Shown in pieces: positions 52,464 to 61,905 of a DNA stretch of 64,000 nucleotides. The notes below the pieces were generated by a model. It was not told the origin of the DNA, did not search any database, and saw only the letters and a program-made list of their open reading frames with translations. The stretch spans positions 1 to 64,000 of the forward strand of contig JAAHFP010000024.1 of NCBI GenBank assembly GCA_010672925.1, written 5' to 3'. Within the stretch, counting starts at the first letter, position 1. Each line of letters begins with the position of its first letter. A program made the position numbers and the translations under genes. Source of the DNA: Symploca sp. SIO1C2 (GTDB taxonomy: Bacteria; Cyanobacteriota; Cyanobacteriia; Cyanobacteriales; Coleofasciculaceae).

Positions 52464-53186
52464 ATGGAACGATTTTGTGTTGAATTGATTGCCGCTACAG
52501 AAAAACCACAACAAGTTGTTTGGGCAGCAATGCACCAAGATTATTCTGAGAATTTTGTTTGGGATAGTCGAGATAAATGGCCGGATGAACAACGAGCTGG
52601 GGAATTAGTTGTCAAGCATTTATTATTAGGTGATCGCGGACATTATGGCCCTCTAGAACATCCCCAGATTACCTTCAATGTTGGTTACTTTCCCCACTCG
52701 ATGATGCAACAAGTACGTACCCATCGGGTTGGGATAAGTTTTGATGTGCAATCATTTCGCTATACGGGTCAAAGAATCATTAACGTGGCAGAAGGAAAGC
52801 AAGATGTAGAGGAAGTTTTCTACCTCCGTCCCGTCGGTAAATATACTAACCGCCAAGGCAAGCGTTATTTGTATTCAGAAGAGCAGCGGGCTGAAGACTT
52901 AAATTTATGTTGGGAGGCTTGCCAACATTACCAAAAACGTATTGCCGAGGGTTTATCAGAAGAACATGCTAGAGGGTTGATTCCGTTTGATGCTAGGCAG
53001 CATTTTGTCTTCAGCTGCAACATGCGATCGCTTATGCATTTGTTGGACTTAAGATGGAAAAAGGATGCTCAACTAGAAGCACAGAAGTTATGCGACCTGC
53101 TCTATGCTCACTTTGAACAATGGTCTCCTGCTGTGGCTTTATGGTATCAGGAAAACCGGGCGAAAAAGGCTAAGTTATCCCCGTAA
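52464..53186 (+). CDS. thyX: FAD-dependent thymidylate synthase
   Basis: A 240-residue ThyX, making dTMP from dUMP with methylenetetrahydrofolate and NADPH. Family features FNVGYFPHSMMQQVRTHR and the signature region RTHRVGISFDVQSFRYTG are present. The usual RHRxxSxNExSxR reads RTHRVGISFDVQSFR here, with one extra residue and Asp-Val in place of Asn-Glu. Later regions ARGLIPFDARQHF and NMRSLMHLLDLR agree. It is paired with dcd (20 bp gap). Confidence 0.88.
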   Translation: MERFCVELIAATEKPQQVVWAAMHQDYSENFVWDSRDKWPDEQRAGELVVKHLLLGDRGHYGPLEHPQITFNVGYFPHSMMQQVRTHRVGISFDVQSFRYTGQRIINVAEGKQDVEEVFYLRPVGKYTNRQGKRYLYSEEQRAEDLNLCWEACQHYQKRIAEGLSEEHARGLIPFDARQHFVFSCNMRSLMHLLDLRWKKDAQLEAQKLCDLLYAHFEQWSPAVALWYQENRAKKAKLSP

Positions 53187-53293
53187 ATAGAGCTTGTTCA
53201 CTTGAATTAAATTCCAGGTAAGGCAATCCAGGCAATTTTGTTAATCTTGCCAATCCTGGCCTAGTTTACAACTAATCCGATTTCACCTAGTCG

Positions 53294-53411
53294 TTAGGGA
53301 GGGCGGGTTTTGAGCGGAATATTCGGGTCAAATGTTCTAAATTTTCCCTAAATTAGGGAGGGCGGGTTTTGAGCGGAATATTCAGGTCAAATGTCCTAAA
53401 TTTTCCCTAAA
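53294..53411. repeat. 59-bp tandem duplication
   Basis: Two adjacent 59-bp copies (starting TTAGGGAGGGCGGG; 53294-53352 and 53353-53411) differ at two positions. The unit has GGGCGGGTTTTGAGCGGAAT and the sequence after the second copy (AAACCCGCCCCTAC) can pair with GGGCGGGTTT. Between thyX and purF (convergent). Confidence 0.9.
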
Positions 53412-53476
53412 CCCGCCCCTACAGTAGGTACATTTTTCCCGATAGAATCACCTAACACCTAATACCCAATACCTCA

Positions 53477-54970
53477 TCAAACTTTAACCTCTTCCAGCAT
53501 CAGCTTGGAGCGTTTGAGGGTTTCGGATAATGGAATGGGGTAATCGCCAGTAAAACAAGCAGAGCAGAAACTATTAGAATCTGTACCAGTAGCTTTCATC
53601 ATGCCTTCCCAGCTGAGATAAGCCAAGGAATCTACACCAATCTGTTGGGCAATTTCTGAGACTGATTTAGTAGCAGCAATTAGCTGGTTTTGACTGTCAG
53701 TATCAATACCATAGAAACAGGGGTGAGTTACCGGTGGTGAAGACACTCGCATATGTACTTCGGTAGCACCAGCATTCCGTAAGGCTGTAATAATTTTCTT
53801 GCTAGTAGTACCTCGGACAATGGAGTCATCTACGAGTACAACTCGTTTACCACCTAAGACATCTTTCAAAGTATTAAGCTTCATCCGGATACCGGACTCT
53901 CGCATATTTTGGGTAGGTTGGATAAAGGTACGACCAACGTAGCGATTTTTAATTAGTCCTTCACCGTAGGGAATTCCAGAAGCTCGGGAGAAACCAATAG
54001 CAGCAGGTACTCCGGAATCAGGCACTGCAATGACAATATCTGCCTCAACTAGGGATTCTTCAGCCAGCTGACGCCCTAACCGCAACCGATAACTATACAA
54101 AGTTTCATTATGCATCAAGCTATCAGGTCTAGAGAAGTAAATCATCTCAAAAATGCAAAGTTTGCGCTCTGGCTTTTTGCTCCAATCGAAGGAAGCCATA
54201 CCTGCATTGTTAATCCAAACTAACTCTCCTGGTTCTACATCCCGCAAATATTCAGCACCGATAATATCTAAGGCACAGGTCTCAGAAGCCAAGACGTAGC
54301 GCTGAGGATTACCAGCAACAGTACCAATAACTAGGGGTCTAATACCATTAGGATCACGAACACCCATTATACCTTCAGGTGTGCCAATCACCAAGCTAAA
54401 AGCCCCTTTACAGCGATGAAAGGAGCTGATTGCTGCTTCTAACCATTCCTTGCCTCTGTTAACTTCTTCACCAATTGCCAGAGCAATCAATTCTGAGTCA
54501 GTTGTTGTGAGAAAGTTACAATTGCGCCGCAGCAGATCCTCCCGCAGTTCAGGGGTATTAACTAGGTTACCGTTGTGAGCTAAAGCTAGAGGGCCAAGGC
54601 GAGTTTCCACCACCGCTGGTTGGGTATTGGCGATGTGGCTAGAGCCGGTGGTAGAGTAACGAGTATGACCAACTGCCATCCTCCCTGGCATCTGGCTCAA
54701 ACTATCTTCTTTAAAAACCTGGGATACTAAACCCATGTCTTTATGTAAGTGGACTTTATCTCCTTCAAAGGTGGCAATACCTGCTGATTCTTGACCCCGG
54801 TGCTGTAGGGCAAATAAACCGAAATAAGCTAACTTGGCGACATTCTCCCCTGGTGCGTAGATGCCAAAGACTCCGCAGGCTTCCTCTGGTTTATCTGGTT
54901 GCTGTGAAAACGCTTCATTATGGGATGGAGTGGGGTGATCGTCAGAGGGAAAGGACTGGTAAGGAATCAT
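53477..54970 (-). CDS. purF: Amidophosphoribosyltransferase
   Basis: A 497-residue enzyme, first committed step of purine synthesis (PRPP + Gln to phosphoribosylamine). After the propeptide the Cys nucleophile is in EEACGVFGIYAPG (~32-44); the PRPP-binding loop is VVLVDDSIVRGTTSKKI (~380-396). Start ATG 54970 (MIPYQSFPS) is preferred; an upstream Met at 55021 gives a longer form. It is followed on its strand by the 59-bp repeat. Confidence 0.93.
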   Translation of the reverse strand: MIPYQSFPSDDHPTPSHNEAFSQQPDKPEEACGVFGIYAPGENVAKLAYFGLFALQHRGQESAGIATFEGDKVHLHKDMGLVSQVFKEDSLSQMPGRMAVGHTRYSTTGSSHIANTQPAVVETRLGPLALAHNGNLVNTPELREDLLRRNCNFLTTTDSELIALAIGEEVNRGKEWLEAAISSFHRCKGAFSLVIGTPEGIMGVRDPNGIRPLVIGTVAGNPQRYVLASETCALDIIGAEYLRDVEPGELVWINNAGMASFDWSKKPERKLCIFEMIYFSRPDSLMHNETLYSYRLRLGRQLAEESLVEADIVIAVPDSGVPAAIGFSRASGIPYGEGLIKNRYVGRTFIQPTQNMRESGIRMKLNTLKDVLGGKRVVLVDDSIVRGTTSKKIITALRNAGATEVHMRVSSPPVTHPCFYGIDTDSQNQLIAATKSVSEIAQQIGVDSLAYLSWEGMMKATGTDSNSFCSACFTGDYPIPLSETLKRSKLMLEEVKV

Positions 54971-55366
54971 AGCTGATGCTTGCTCCTGATAATGGCAGTG
55001 AGTCAGTGAAATTAGTATCAAAGCTGATAAACTTTGAATTATTCAACAAAATTAACAAATTCTTAACATTACTATAATAACTGCAATAATGTCATAATGC
55101 TCATTGAGCATAGTAATTGGTTTGATAGAAGCTGTCAGCTGGGAAGTTGGGGGGAAGAAGTGGAGCTAGAATAAGATTTATCCTGACGCTACTTTCTTCT
55201 TTGATTTTCAATATACCGCTTAGTCGGGTAAGGGTAATTCGTAATATTTCTTTTTTATGCAAAAATGGTTTGTCGGCACAAATAGATTTAATGTTTGGAG
55301 GCAAAATAACCGGGAGCATCCTATTTGGGAAAAAGCATTACCAAAAGTAACAACATGGCAAGGGTT
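54971..55366. other. Intergenic region between purF and AbiEii genes
   Basis: About 396 bp upstream of purF with AT-rich promoter-like sequence. Short open frames here lack homology and I treat them as chance. Confidence 0.35.
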
Positions 55367-56257
55367 TCAGCCCCAGACAAAGGTGGCAGGGTCCCAACTA
55401 AGGCCCCCTACTGCTTTTAAAAGTGCGGGATCTGCGAACTTGTAGATGTCTCTAAGCACGTTCTCAAAAGACTCCGGTAACTTCTCTTCAAGCTTTTGCT
55501 TCCGACGCCAGATAGACCATTCTCGCTGAACTTTGCTCGCATAACCCTGAAGCACATCTTCCAGACTCTCAGTCTCAACTTTTCTATACTCTGCAATATT
55601 TGAGATCGATTCTTGAAGCTGATCTCCTTGTACTGGAAGGCTCCGTGATAAAATGTAAATATCAGCAAAATCTCGCCATCTTGTATTTACGGTTCCTCGT
55701 GATACCGCTGTGACAATCTTCTCTCCAAGCACCATCGCAAGAGGATAACCGAGGAGAGAAATCTCTCCTCCAAGAATTTGTGGATAGCACACCTCGGATG
55801 CTGGTGGTACTACTGGGTCACCAATGTTGATGTCGATGTGGAAGTGAAGACGAGCTGATGCAAGAGATGCTTTCAAGGAGACACGGACGCCTGGATACTC
55901 GTCTTGCTCACGTATATAGGTTGCAGTCGCAGCGCTACAATCAAAGACTAGCCCGTCATCGAATTCAATCTCTGCAATACTACATACTATATCCTTAATC
56001 TTTTCCTCTTCTCCTGGGAGAGCAATACCTTGGAAGTCGATATCTCGGGTTGGACGCCTCACCCCGAATACGGCAAGTAGTACACCTCCTTTTAGCACAA
56101 GCTGTTTTGAGTGCTTCGATTTACTCAAACGATTCAGGAAACCTTCTAAGGCATACAGCTGTAACAACTCATCGGTTGGACGCTGCTCTTGACGTGCTAG
56201 TTTTTGTAAATCAAGATAAACACGACCAGAGGTTGTTGCCCTTATTGGTTTCTTCAT
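55367..56257 (-). CDS. AbiEii/AbiGii-type nucleotidyltransferase toxin
   Basis: A 296-residue DUF1814 nucleotidyltransferase: LVLKGGVLLAVFGVRRPTRD (~50-69) then DIDFQGIALPG, the G-G...R-x-T-x-D-I-D motif; Asp/Lys later (LVLGEKIVTAVSRGTVNTRW). AbiEii toxins transfer nucleotides to tRNA ends and cause growth arrest, limiting phages. It overlaps the antitoxin stop by one base (TAATG), so both are translated from one mRNA. It appears complete, ending WDPATFVWG. Confidence 0.9.
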   Translation of the reverse strand: MKKPIRATTSGRVYLDLQKLARQEQRPTDELLQLYALEGFLNRLSKSKHSKQLVLKGGVLLAVFGVRRPTRDIDFQGIALPGEEEKIKDIVCSIAEIEFDDGLVFDCSAATATYIREQDEYPGVRVSLKASLASARLHFHIDINIGDPVVPPASEVCYPQILGGEISLLGYPLAMVLGEKIVTAVSRGTVNTRWRDFADIYILSRSLPVQGDQLQESISNIAEYRKVETESLEDVLQGYASKVQREWSIWRRKQKLEEKLPESFENVLRDIYKFADPALLKAVGGLSWDPATFVWG

Positions 56258-56856
56258 TAGAGTACCTCCAGCGCTTCACGTAGAGCTTTTTCAGCACCAT
56301 GTATCTTCTCTGCAAGGCGAATGAGTTTTGCCGGACTAGACCCTCTCTCCTTTAACCATCTTCGCAGAGCATCCCATGCCAACTCTTTCCCATGATCATG
56401 ACGAAGACGAACAGCATCAACGATTGATCGCTCAGGTGTATACAAACCGATCTTCTTTCCATCTCCTATCGAGATAGTGGTTCTGCCCAAGTCAAAGGTC
56501 TTCTGATCAAAGTAATGAAGTTGAACTGGAGACTGGAACCGAATGCGACTACTTTCACGCGGCACAGCTATATCAATGTGAGAAGGGATTTGGTCAGTAA
56601 GATTGTGCCTTGCAAGAGCAGTTTCCAAACACAGGGTAGCTTGAGGACACCGCTGTGCAATTTCAACCAGATTGAGGTCTATTGGTTCTGCGTCAGACCA
56701 ACGATATACCCCAACTCCAAGAGGGATAATGAATCCTTCATCACGTAGTCGATAGAGCCTGTACTTTGTCATTCCTGCGGAAAGCGCCTGGGAACGAGTG
56801 AAGGTCTCCCCTGTTTGTTTTCTTATCTTGGCTATATTTAGAGCTGTTTTTCCCAT
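56257..56856 (-). CDS. AbiEi-type antitoxin/regulator
   Basis: About 199 residues with an N-terminal winged helix (MGKTALNIAKIRKQTGETFT, RSQALSAGMTKYRLYRLRDE) and a C-terminal AbiEi domain (LGRTTISIGDGKKIGLYTPE, then RSIVDAVRLRHDHGKELAWD). AbiEi is a negative regulator that represses its own promoter by binding inverted repeats. Start ATG 56856 is preferred; an earlier ATG at 56883 lies in the promoter spacer. It is the first gene of the two-gene type IV module. Confidence 0.88.
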   Translation of the reverse strand: MGKTALNIAKIRKQTGETFTRSQALSAGMTKYRLYRLRDEGFIIPLGVGVYRWSDAEPIDLNLVEIAQRCPQATLCLETALARHNLTDQIPSHIDIAVPRESSRIRFQSPVQLHYFDQKTFDLGRTTISIGDGKKIGLYTPERSIVDAVRLRHDHGKELAWDALRRWLKERGSSPAKLIRLAEKIHGAEKALREALEVL

Positions 56857-56904
56857 AGGACAAATTATACACACCCAAAACATATCTGTGAATAATTTGT
56901 CCTA
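56856..56904 (-). promoter_or_regulatory. Operator/promoter of the AbiE module
   Basis: A 13-bp perfect inverted repeat (TAGGACAAATTAT at 56856-56868, ATAATTTGTCCTA at 56892-56904) spans the start. On the minus strand TTCACA and TATAAT are spaced by 17 bp and the -10 box overlaps the arm nearest the gene, with the ATG only about 7 bp after it. Confidence 0.75.
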
Positions 56905-56941
56905 TAATACTTAAGGCTGACTCCTGTAAAGACTAGATTTT

Positions 56942-58429
56942 TTAAAGCGTGGAGAACTCAAACTCAGAAGTCCAATTGCCATGTAAACCATAGGGAATAT
57001 GGTGCTTTAGGTGTAATCGAGCCACAGGTGGAGCGTCAAAATTTTTGCCGTCTAAAATAACGAGATCAGAACGAAGATGGCGCGAATCGAAGACTAAGAC
57101 TAAAATCCAACCATCATCCTCTTCGTTACTCCCTGGACGAGGAACAAAAATTGGTTCACCCACATAGCCTTCTGGAGCAAAGCAATGTAACCAGCGCTTC
57201 CCACTCTCTAAATCAAGCTTTAAAATTCCCTGTAAAGGCGCATTTTCGCTTTCTTGAGCTGCGGCACCAAGGAATAGGTAACGGTAGGGACGTCCGACAT
57301 AATCGGGATGGGTAATCGGAAATTCACAACAACGGGGTTCAATCATTTCCGATGTTGCAGTTTCTTCAGTCAAGTTCAAGGTAAATCGCCACAGTTGTCC
57401 AGGATCAAGAGCAGCAAAATTTGGTTCTTTGTAGTTGGCACCTGGTTCAAGTTCCGGTAGGGATGGGTAACAGACGGAGTCCAGGTAAATTTTGTCTCCC
57501 TGCTCAAAAGCATTGGCATGGTGGAAGACAAAACCCGCTTTGGTTTCAATAACTTTCACCGATTCTTGGGATTGGCTATCCCTAGGAATAATGACAATAC
57601 GAGTGGATTGTTGAAGCTGAAGTTTTAGACATTGCCCTGCTCCTTGCAAGCCGAAGATAAAGGGTAAAGGATTATAGCTAACAGGATTTTGGAGAAAGAT
57701 GCAGTAGTGTTCAGTAATCGCAAAATCGTGAATAAAGGCAAACCCTGGAATAACTTGACTGTGATGTCGCAGTAGTTTGCCTGTTGGTGCAAATTCGTAG
57801 ATGATAATTTTAGAAGAAAGACCCGGTTTGATGGAAAAATTGACTAAACAAGGCTCGCCATTATCTAAAGCACTACTCGGATCAATCCAAGGATGGGCAG
57901 CAAAAGAGTCTCCTGGGGATAAAAGTCCATCAAGATAATCAATTCCTAGAGTTTCTAAGGTATCTGGAGTTAAGCGATAGGGTTCTGCTGCTTCCCAAAG
58001 GGCTAGCAATTTGCCTCCCCAATAAATGACATTAGTATTAGCAATATTTTTCAGTCTTAAATCAAAAATATTGTTCAGCCATCCCCCTGGTTTCTGAGTC
58101 CCAAAAACCCCACGGTATAGCATTTTACCGGCTTGCTGCTCTTTCACGAAGGCTTCTGTGCGCACAAAGCGATTGCGGAAGTGAGCAGAACCCTCATTGA
58201 AGGTAATCGCACTAATCATGCCATCCCCATCAAAGGGATGACGAATTTCCGTGCCATCAATTTCAAATAAACCCGGTCCATTGCGAAATAAAGTACCCTG
58301 AAGTTGAGGAGGAATTTCTCCTTCAATTTCATCAATCCAATAGTCGTACTCATTATTCAGAGACCGGTAGCCTTTCTGCCAATCTTTTTCATTATAGGGT
58401 TTGGTTGTTTGTCCGTTGTTGTTTGCCAT
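56942..58429 (-). CDS. Carotenoid oxygenase (apocarotenoid 15,15'-type)
   Basis: A ~495-residue RPE65-family dioxygenase. It carries PPQLQGTLFRNGPGLFEIDG near the N-terminus and the four iron-binding His-type positions (e.g. SFAAHPWIDP, FIHDFAITEHYCIFL, FVFHHANAFEQGD, HIPYGLHGNW). These enzymes cleave carotenoids or apocarotenals to retinal-like products. ATG 58429 (MANNNGQTTK) is chosen; a longer start at 58480 translates a TTGTTTG repeat. The Asn/Thr-rich first residues are repeat-coded anyway. Confidence 0.9.
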   Translation of the reverse strand: MANNNGQTTKPYNEKDWQKGYRSLNNEYDYWIDEIEGEIPPQLQGTLFRNGPGLFEIDGTEIRHPFDGDGMISAITFNEGSAHFRNRFVRTEAFVKEQQAGKMLYRGVFGTQKPGGWLNNIFDLRLKNIANTNVIYWGGKLLALWEAAEPYRLTPDTLETLGIDYLDGLLSPGDSFAAHPWIDPSSALDNGEPCLVNFSIKPGLSSKIIIYEFAPTGKLLRHHSQVIPGFAFIHDFAITEHYCIFLQNPVSYNPLPFIFGLQGAGQCLKLQLQQSTRIVIIPRDSQSQESVKVIETKAGFVFHHANAFEQGDKIYLDSVCYPSLPELEPGANYKEPNFAALDPGQLWRFTLNLTEETATSEMIEPRCCEFPITHPDYVGRPYRYLFLGAAAQESENAPLQGILKLDLESGKRWLHCFAPEGYVGEPIFVPRPGSNEEDDGWILVLVFDSRHLRSDLVILDGKNFDAPPVARLHLKHHIPYGLHGNWTSEFEFSTL

Positions 58430-58470
58430 TTGTCCTTTGTTGTTTGTTGTTTGTTGCTTGTTGTTTGTCG
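58405..58470. repeat. STRR (TTGTTTG/TTGTTGTTTG) at the oxygenase start
   Basis: Repeat units of the TTGTTTG type cover the start region of the carotenoid oxygenase gene and code for QTTNNK-like residues. Confidence 0.85.
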
Positions 58471-58701
58471 TAAGAACCAATGACTAATGACCAATGACCA
58501 ATGACTAACTAATCTTATTTCTAAATTTTTGTAAACAAAGTCTGCAATTTTTACCATACCATGTTTTATATACAATTTTTAGGATCTTTAAAGCTTTTGC
58601 GGAAAATATTAACGGTAGGATGTAAAATTAGGCACATAATATTTATCTAAATCCCGACTAATTTAGCGGGAATAGTTTTGCATTCAGAACTTTGAGATTC
58701 T

Positions 58702-60660
58702 ATGGTTACATCTCCAACTCCCTCAGTACGCAAACTTTCTAAACTAGAAGGCATCAAAGAGCAAAGCAATTTCCTGCGTGAGCCTCTGGCGACTGAGCTA
58801 CAGCAAGATACAACTCACTTCACAGAAGATGCTATTCAAATTCTGAAGTTTCACGGGTCTTACCAACAAGATAACCGGGACAATCGGGTGAAGGGACAAG
58901 AGAAAGATTACCAGCTAATGCTACGTACCCGAAATCCCGGTGGGTTCATTCCTCCAGAACTGTATTTGACTCTGGATCGCCTTTCTGAGGAGTATGGTAA
59001 CCATACACTACGAGTTACTACTCGTCAGGGATTTCAGCTTCATGGCGTTCTGAAGAAGAACTTAAAGGCAACCATCGCCTCCATCATTAATAGTATGGGG
59101 TCAACCTTGGGAGCTTGTGGAGACCTTAACCGCAATGTCATGGCTCCCCCAGCACCTTACAAAAATAAACCAGAGTACCAGTATGCTCAGGAATATGCAG
59201 TGAAAGTTGCCGACTTGCTAACACCCCAAACAGGTGCTTACTACGAGATTTGGTTAGATGGGGAAAAAGCCATTAGCGCAGAAGAAGCTCCGGAAGTCAA
59301 GGCAGCGCGACAACGTAATGGCAATGGTACGATCTTTTCGGACAAAGAGGAACCGATCTACGGGACACATTATATGCCCCGGAAGTTTAAATGCTCTGTG
59401 ACAGTGCCGGGAGATAACTCCATAGATCTCTACACTCAAGATGTAACCTTGGTGGTAATTACCAATAACCAAGGAGAATTGACAGGGTTTAATGTCTTCG
59501 TCGGCGGTGGCATGGGACGTACCCATAATAAGGAAGAAACTTTTGCTCGGTTGGCGGATCCCCTGGGCTATGTTGAGAAAGACGATGTTTATGACTTACT
59601 CAAAGCAATTGTAGCGACTCAGAGAGATTATGGTGATCGCATCAATCGCCGTCATGCCAGAATGAAGTACTTACTCCAGGATTGGGGTGTTGATAAGTTC
59701 CGGGCAACTGTTGAAGGTTACTTTGGTAAAGAAATCGCCCCTAGTAAACCCCTACCACCCTTCAAGTACCAGGACTACCTGGGGTGGAACGAACAAGGAG
59801 ACGGTAAGCTATTTCTGGGCATTTCCATTGAAAATGGTAGAGTCAAAGATGAGGGCAATTTCCAGCTAAAAACGGCTCTGCGGGACATCACTAAGCAGTT
59901 TGCTCTACCAATGCTGCTGAGTGCCAACCACAACATCGTTCTCTACGAAATTGAACCTTCCCAAAAACAAGAGATTGAGCAGATTCTGGAGCAACGTGGT
60001 ATCCAAATTACCCCAGAAGGGATTGAACCATTGGTGCGTTATTCAATGGCTTGCCCAGCACTACCTACTTGTGGTTTGGCAATTGCGGAATCAGAAAGAG
60101 CCCTTCCGGGAATGGTAGAGAGAATTCGGGTTCTGCTGAATAAACTGGGTTTAGAGCAAGAGCACTTTGTTATTCGGATGACTGGCTGCCCCAATGGTTG
60201 TGCCCGACCTTATATGGCAGAGTTAGGATTTGTCGGTAGCTTACCAGGAAAATATCAAGTCTGGCTAGGTGGCTCACCAGATCAAACCCGGTTAGCACAA
60301 CCTTATGTAGAGAGAATGCCTGCTGAAGAGTTGGAAACCTTTCTTGAACCAATTTTGGTCTACTTCAAGCAAGAACGTCAAACCGCCGAAGAAAGTTTTG
60401 GAGACTTTTGCGATCGCGTTGGCTTTGATGCCATCCGCAAATATACTGTTACCTATCAATCTGGTGCTAGTTTAGGCAATGAAGAAGAAATTGATAAACC
60501 AGCCAAGAAAAAGGATGTCGGCAAAAATCGTCGTCATCGGGTAAGATTGCGGGATGACCTCCACGCTCGTCTCAAAGCAGCAGCTGATGAGCAAGGCAGA
60601 ACAATGACAGATATTGCATCAGAAGCATTGGAAGCTTATTTAGCAAAAGTTTCCTCTTAG
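58702..60660 (+). CDS. sir: Ferredoxin-dependent sulfite reductase with RHH-like C-terminus
   Basis: A 652-residue siroheme/4Fe-4S enzyme reducing sulfite to sulfide with ferredoxin. Half-domain motifs [18 protein letters not shown] and [14 protein letters not shown], and the cluster cysteines [11 protein letters not shown] and [16 protein letters not shown] are present. The final ~45 residues ([36 protein letters not shown]) match a ribbon-helix-helix DNA-binding pattern and come after a Lys-rich linker. Siroheme is made from CobA product (29.4 kb). Confidence 0.92.
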   Translation: MVTSPTPSVRKLSKLEGIKEQSNFLREPLATELQQDTTHFTEDAIQILKFHGSYQQDNRDNRVKGQEKDYQLMLRTRNPGGFIPPELYLTLDRLSEEYGNHTLRVTTRQGFQLHGVLKKNLKATIASIINSMGSTLGACGDLNRNVMAPPAPYKNKPEYQYAQEYAVKVADLLTPQTGAYYEIWLDGEKAISAEEAPEVKAARQRNGNGTIFSDKEEPIYGTHYMPRKFKCSVTVPGDNSIDLYTQDVTLVVITNNQGELTGFNVFVGGGMGRTHNKEETFARLADPLGYVEKDDVYDLLKAIVATQRDYGDRINRRHARMKYLLQDWGVDKFRATVEGYFGKEIAPSKPLPPFKYQDYLGWNEQGDGKLFLGISIENGRVKDEGNFQLKTALRDITKQFALPMLLSANHNIVLYEIEPSQKQEIEQILEQRGIQITPEGIEPLVRYSMACPALPTCGLAIAESERALPGMVERIRVLLNKLGLEQEHFVIRMTGCPNGCARPYMAELGFVGSLPGKYQVWLGGSPDQTRLAQPYVERMPAEELETFLEPILVYFKQERQTAEESFGDFCDRVGFDAIRKYTVTYQSGASLGNEEEIDKPAKKKDVGKNRRHRVRLRDDLHARLKAAADEQGRTMTDIASEALEAYLAKVSS

Positions 60661-60773
60661 GGGCAGAAGTCAGGAGGCAGTCCCTAGGAAAAATTAGTCA
60701 TCACCAGGTTATGCAGGTAGGCTGTTGCCTACTCAGGTATAATCTCCTTATTAATTAAGTCCTCCTCTTTTAT

Positions 60774-61100
60774 ATGGCTCGCTTAAAGATTATTAACAAG
60801 TTTGACAGCAGTTTTGTTCTAGATGCAACAGCTCGAAGCACGCTATTTAGTCTGTTAACTAGTGAAAACTTTCTCAACCAAGTAACTGAACAAATCAAAT
60901 GGCAAAAAGCTGAGTTTACCGAATTACTTTTTCAGCCAGTTCCTTATACTACAGCTGCTCCAAAGGGTATGCCACCGGAGTTAGAAAAGTATCACGAGTC
61001 TGAAGATTACGTCATTATTAACGTACCACCTAATTTTATGTTCAAGGCCAAAATCTTCAACCCTAGCCGCCTTTGTGCTATCTATCGCAAAATTGCCTAA
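60774..61100 (+). CDS. Conserved hypothetical protein
   Basis: A 108-residue protein (MARLKIINKFDSSFVLDATA...) of unknown family, with an alpha-beta pattern and no membrane segment. It precedes the GIY-YIG gene, which starts 17 bp after its stop; the two are probably co-transcribed. No function assigned. Confidence 0.6.
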   Translation: MARLKIINKFDSSFVLDATARSTLFSLLTSENFLNQVTEQIKWQKAEFTELLFQPVPYTTAAPKGMPPELEKYHESEDYVIINVPPNFMFKAKIFNPSRLCAIYRKIA

Positions 61101-61116
61101 AAGTTTTGAGACACTA

Positions 61117-61656
61117 ATGACCACTGACAGCCCAACACCTTCTCTGAATGAGTTAGATTATCTACCATATCTAGACGATACGGGTCATTTGCCTGAAGTA
61201 TTGCAAAAAAAAATTGGTATCTATGCGATTTTTGATCAAGATCAAACCCTGCAATGTGTCGGCTATTCCCGCGATATTTATCTTAGCTTGAAGCAGCATT
61301 TAGTAAGAAAAATCCCAGCTTGTTACTGGATCAAAGTACAAACTATTGATAAACCGAATCGTACCCAATTAGAAAGTACGAAGCAGGCTTGGATTGAGGA
61401 AAATGGTACTACTCCTCCAGGAAATGGTTTAGAGGAAGCGGCTTGGAATCAACCGATTGATGCTAAACCAACGATGACAGAGGAAGAGCAGGTTAATTAC
61501 GACAACAGTGATGAATCACTGAAACCAAAGCTGTTGAAACAAATTGCACGGCGAGTTGAAGCACAAATTTTAGAAGAGTTACAATCCCGTGGTGTGCAAA
61601 CAGAAATTCGTTTTAACCCCAAGCTTAAAGAAAAAGGTTTACTAGATCTAAAGTGA
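61117..61656 (+). CDS. GIY-YIG nuclease family protein
   Basis: A 179-residue protein: an N-terminal extension, then a GIY-YIG-like core KIGIYAIFDQDQTLQCVGYS (~34-53) with a later Arg (SRDI) and Trp-Ile-Glu (AWIEENGT). The second motif reads CVGYS rather than YVG, so activity is uncertain. The C-terminus is helical. ATG 61117 is preferred; the frame is open to TTG 61075. It follows the 108-aa gene by 17 bp. Confidence 0.75.
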   Translation: MTTDSPTPSLNELDYLPYLDDTGHLPEVLQKKIGIYAIFDQDQTLQCVGYSRDIYLSLKQHLVRKIPACYWIKVQTIDKPNRTQLESTKQAWIEENGTTPPGNGLEEAAWNQPIDAKPTMTEEEQVNYDNSDESLKPKLLKQIARRVEAQILEELQSRGVQTEIRFNPKLKEKGLLDLK

Positions 61657-61869
61657 TTGTTCGATACTTGATAATGAACAATGGATAATGGATAATTAGC
61701 TCTCCTTCAGAAAGAAGAGGATTGAACTTAAGGAAATCTACTAGCACTTTTTTCTCCTTTCAAGGAGATGCTTTAAACCGGATTGATTAATTGTCCTCCG
61801 AGCAAATGCTAACTGCTGCGGCTTGCAAACAGTGAAGCTCCAGCTTACAAACAACTACAGATAGAAATT

Positions 61870-61905
61870 AATACAAAGGACAAACAACAAACAACAAACA
61901 ACAAT
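61870..61905. repeat. STRR (AACAACA) before the SLH gene stop
   Basis: Four or so units of AAACAAC end directly at the stop codon of the minus-strand SLH-domain gene. Confidence 0.8.

Noticed and set aside
55147-55445. Small plus-strand frames between purF and AbiEii
   Set aside because: No ribosome-binding site, no homology I know, and part overlaps the AbiEii gene.
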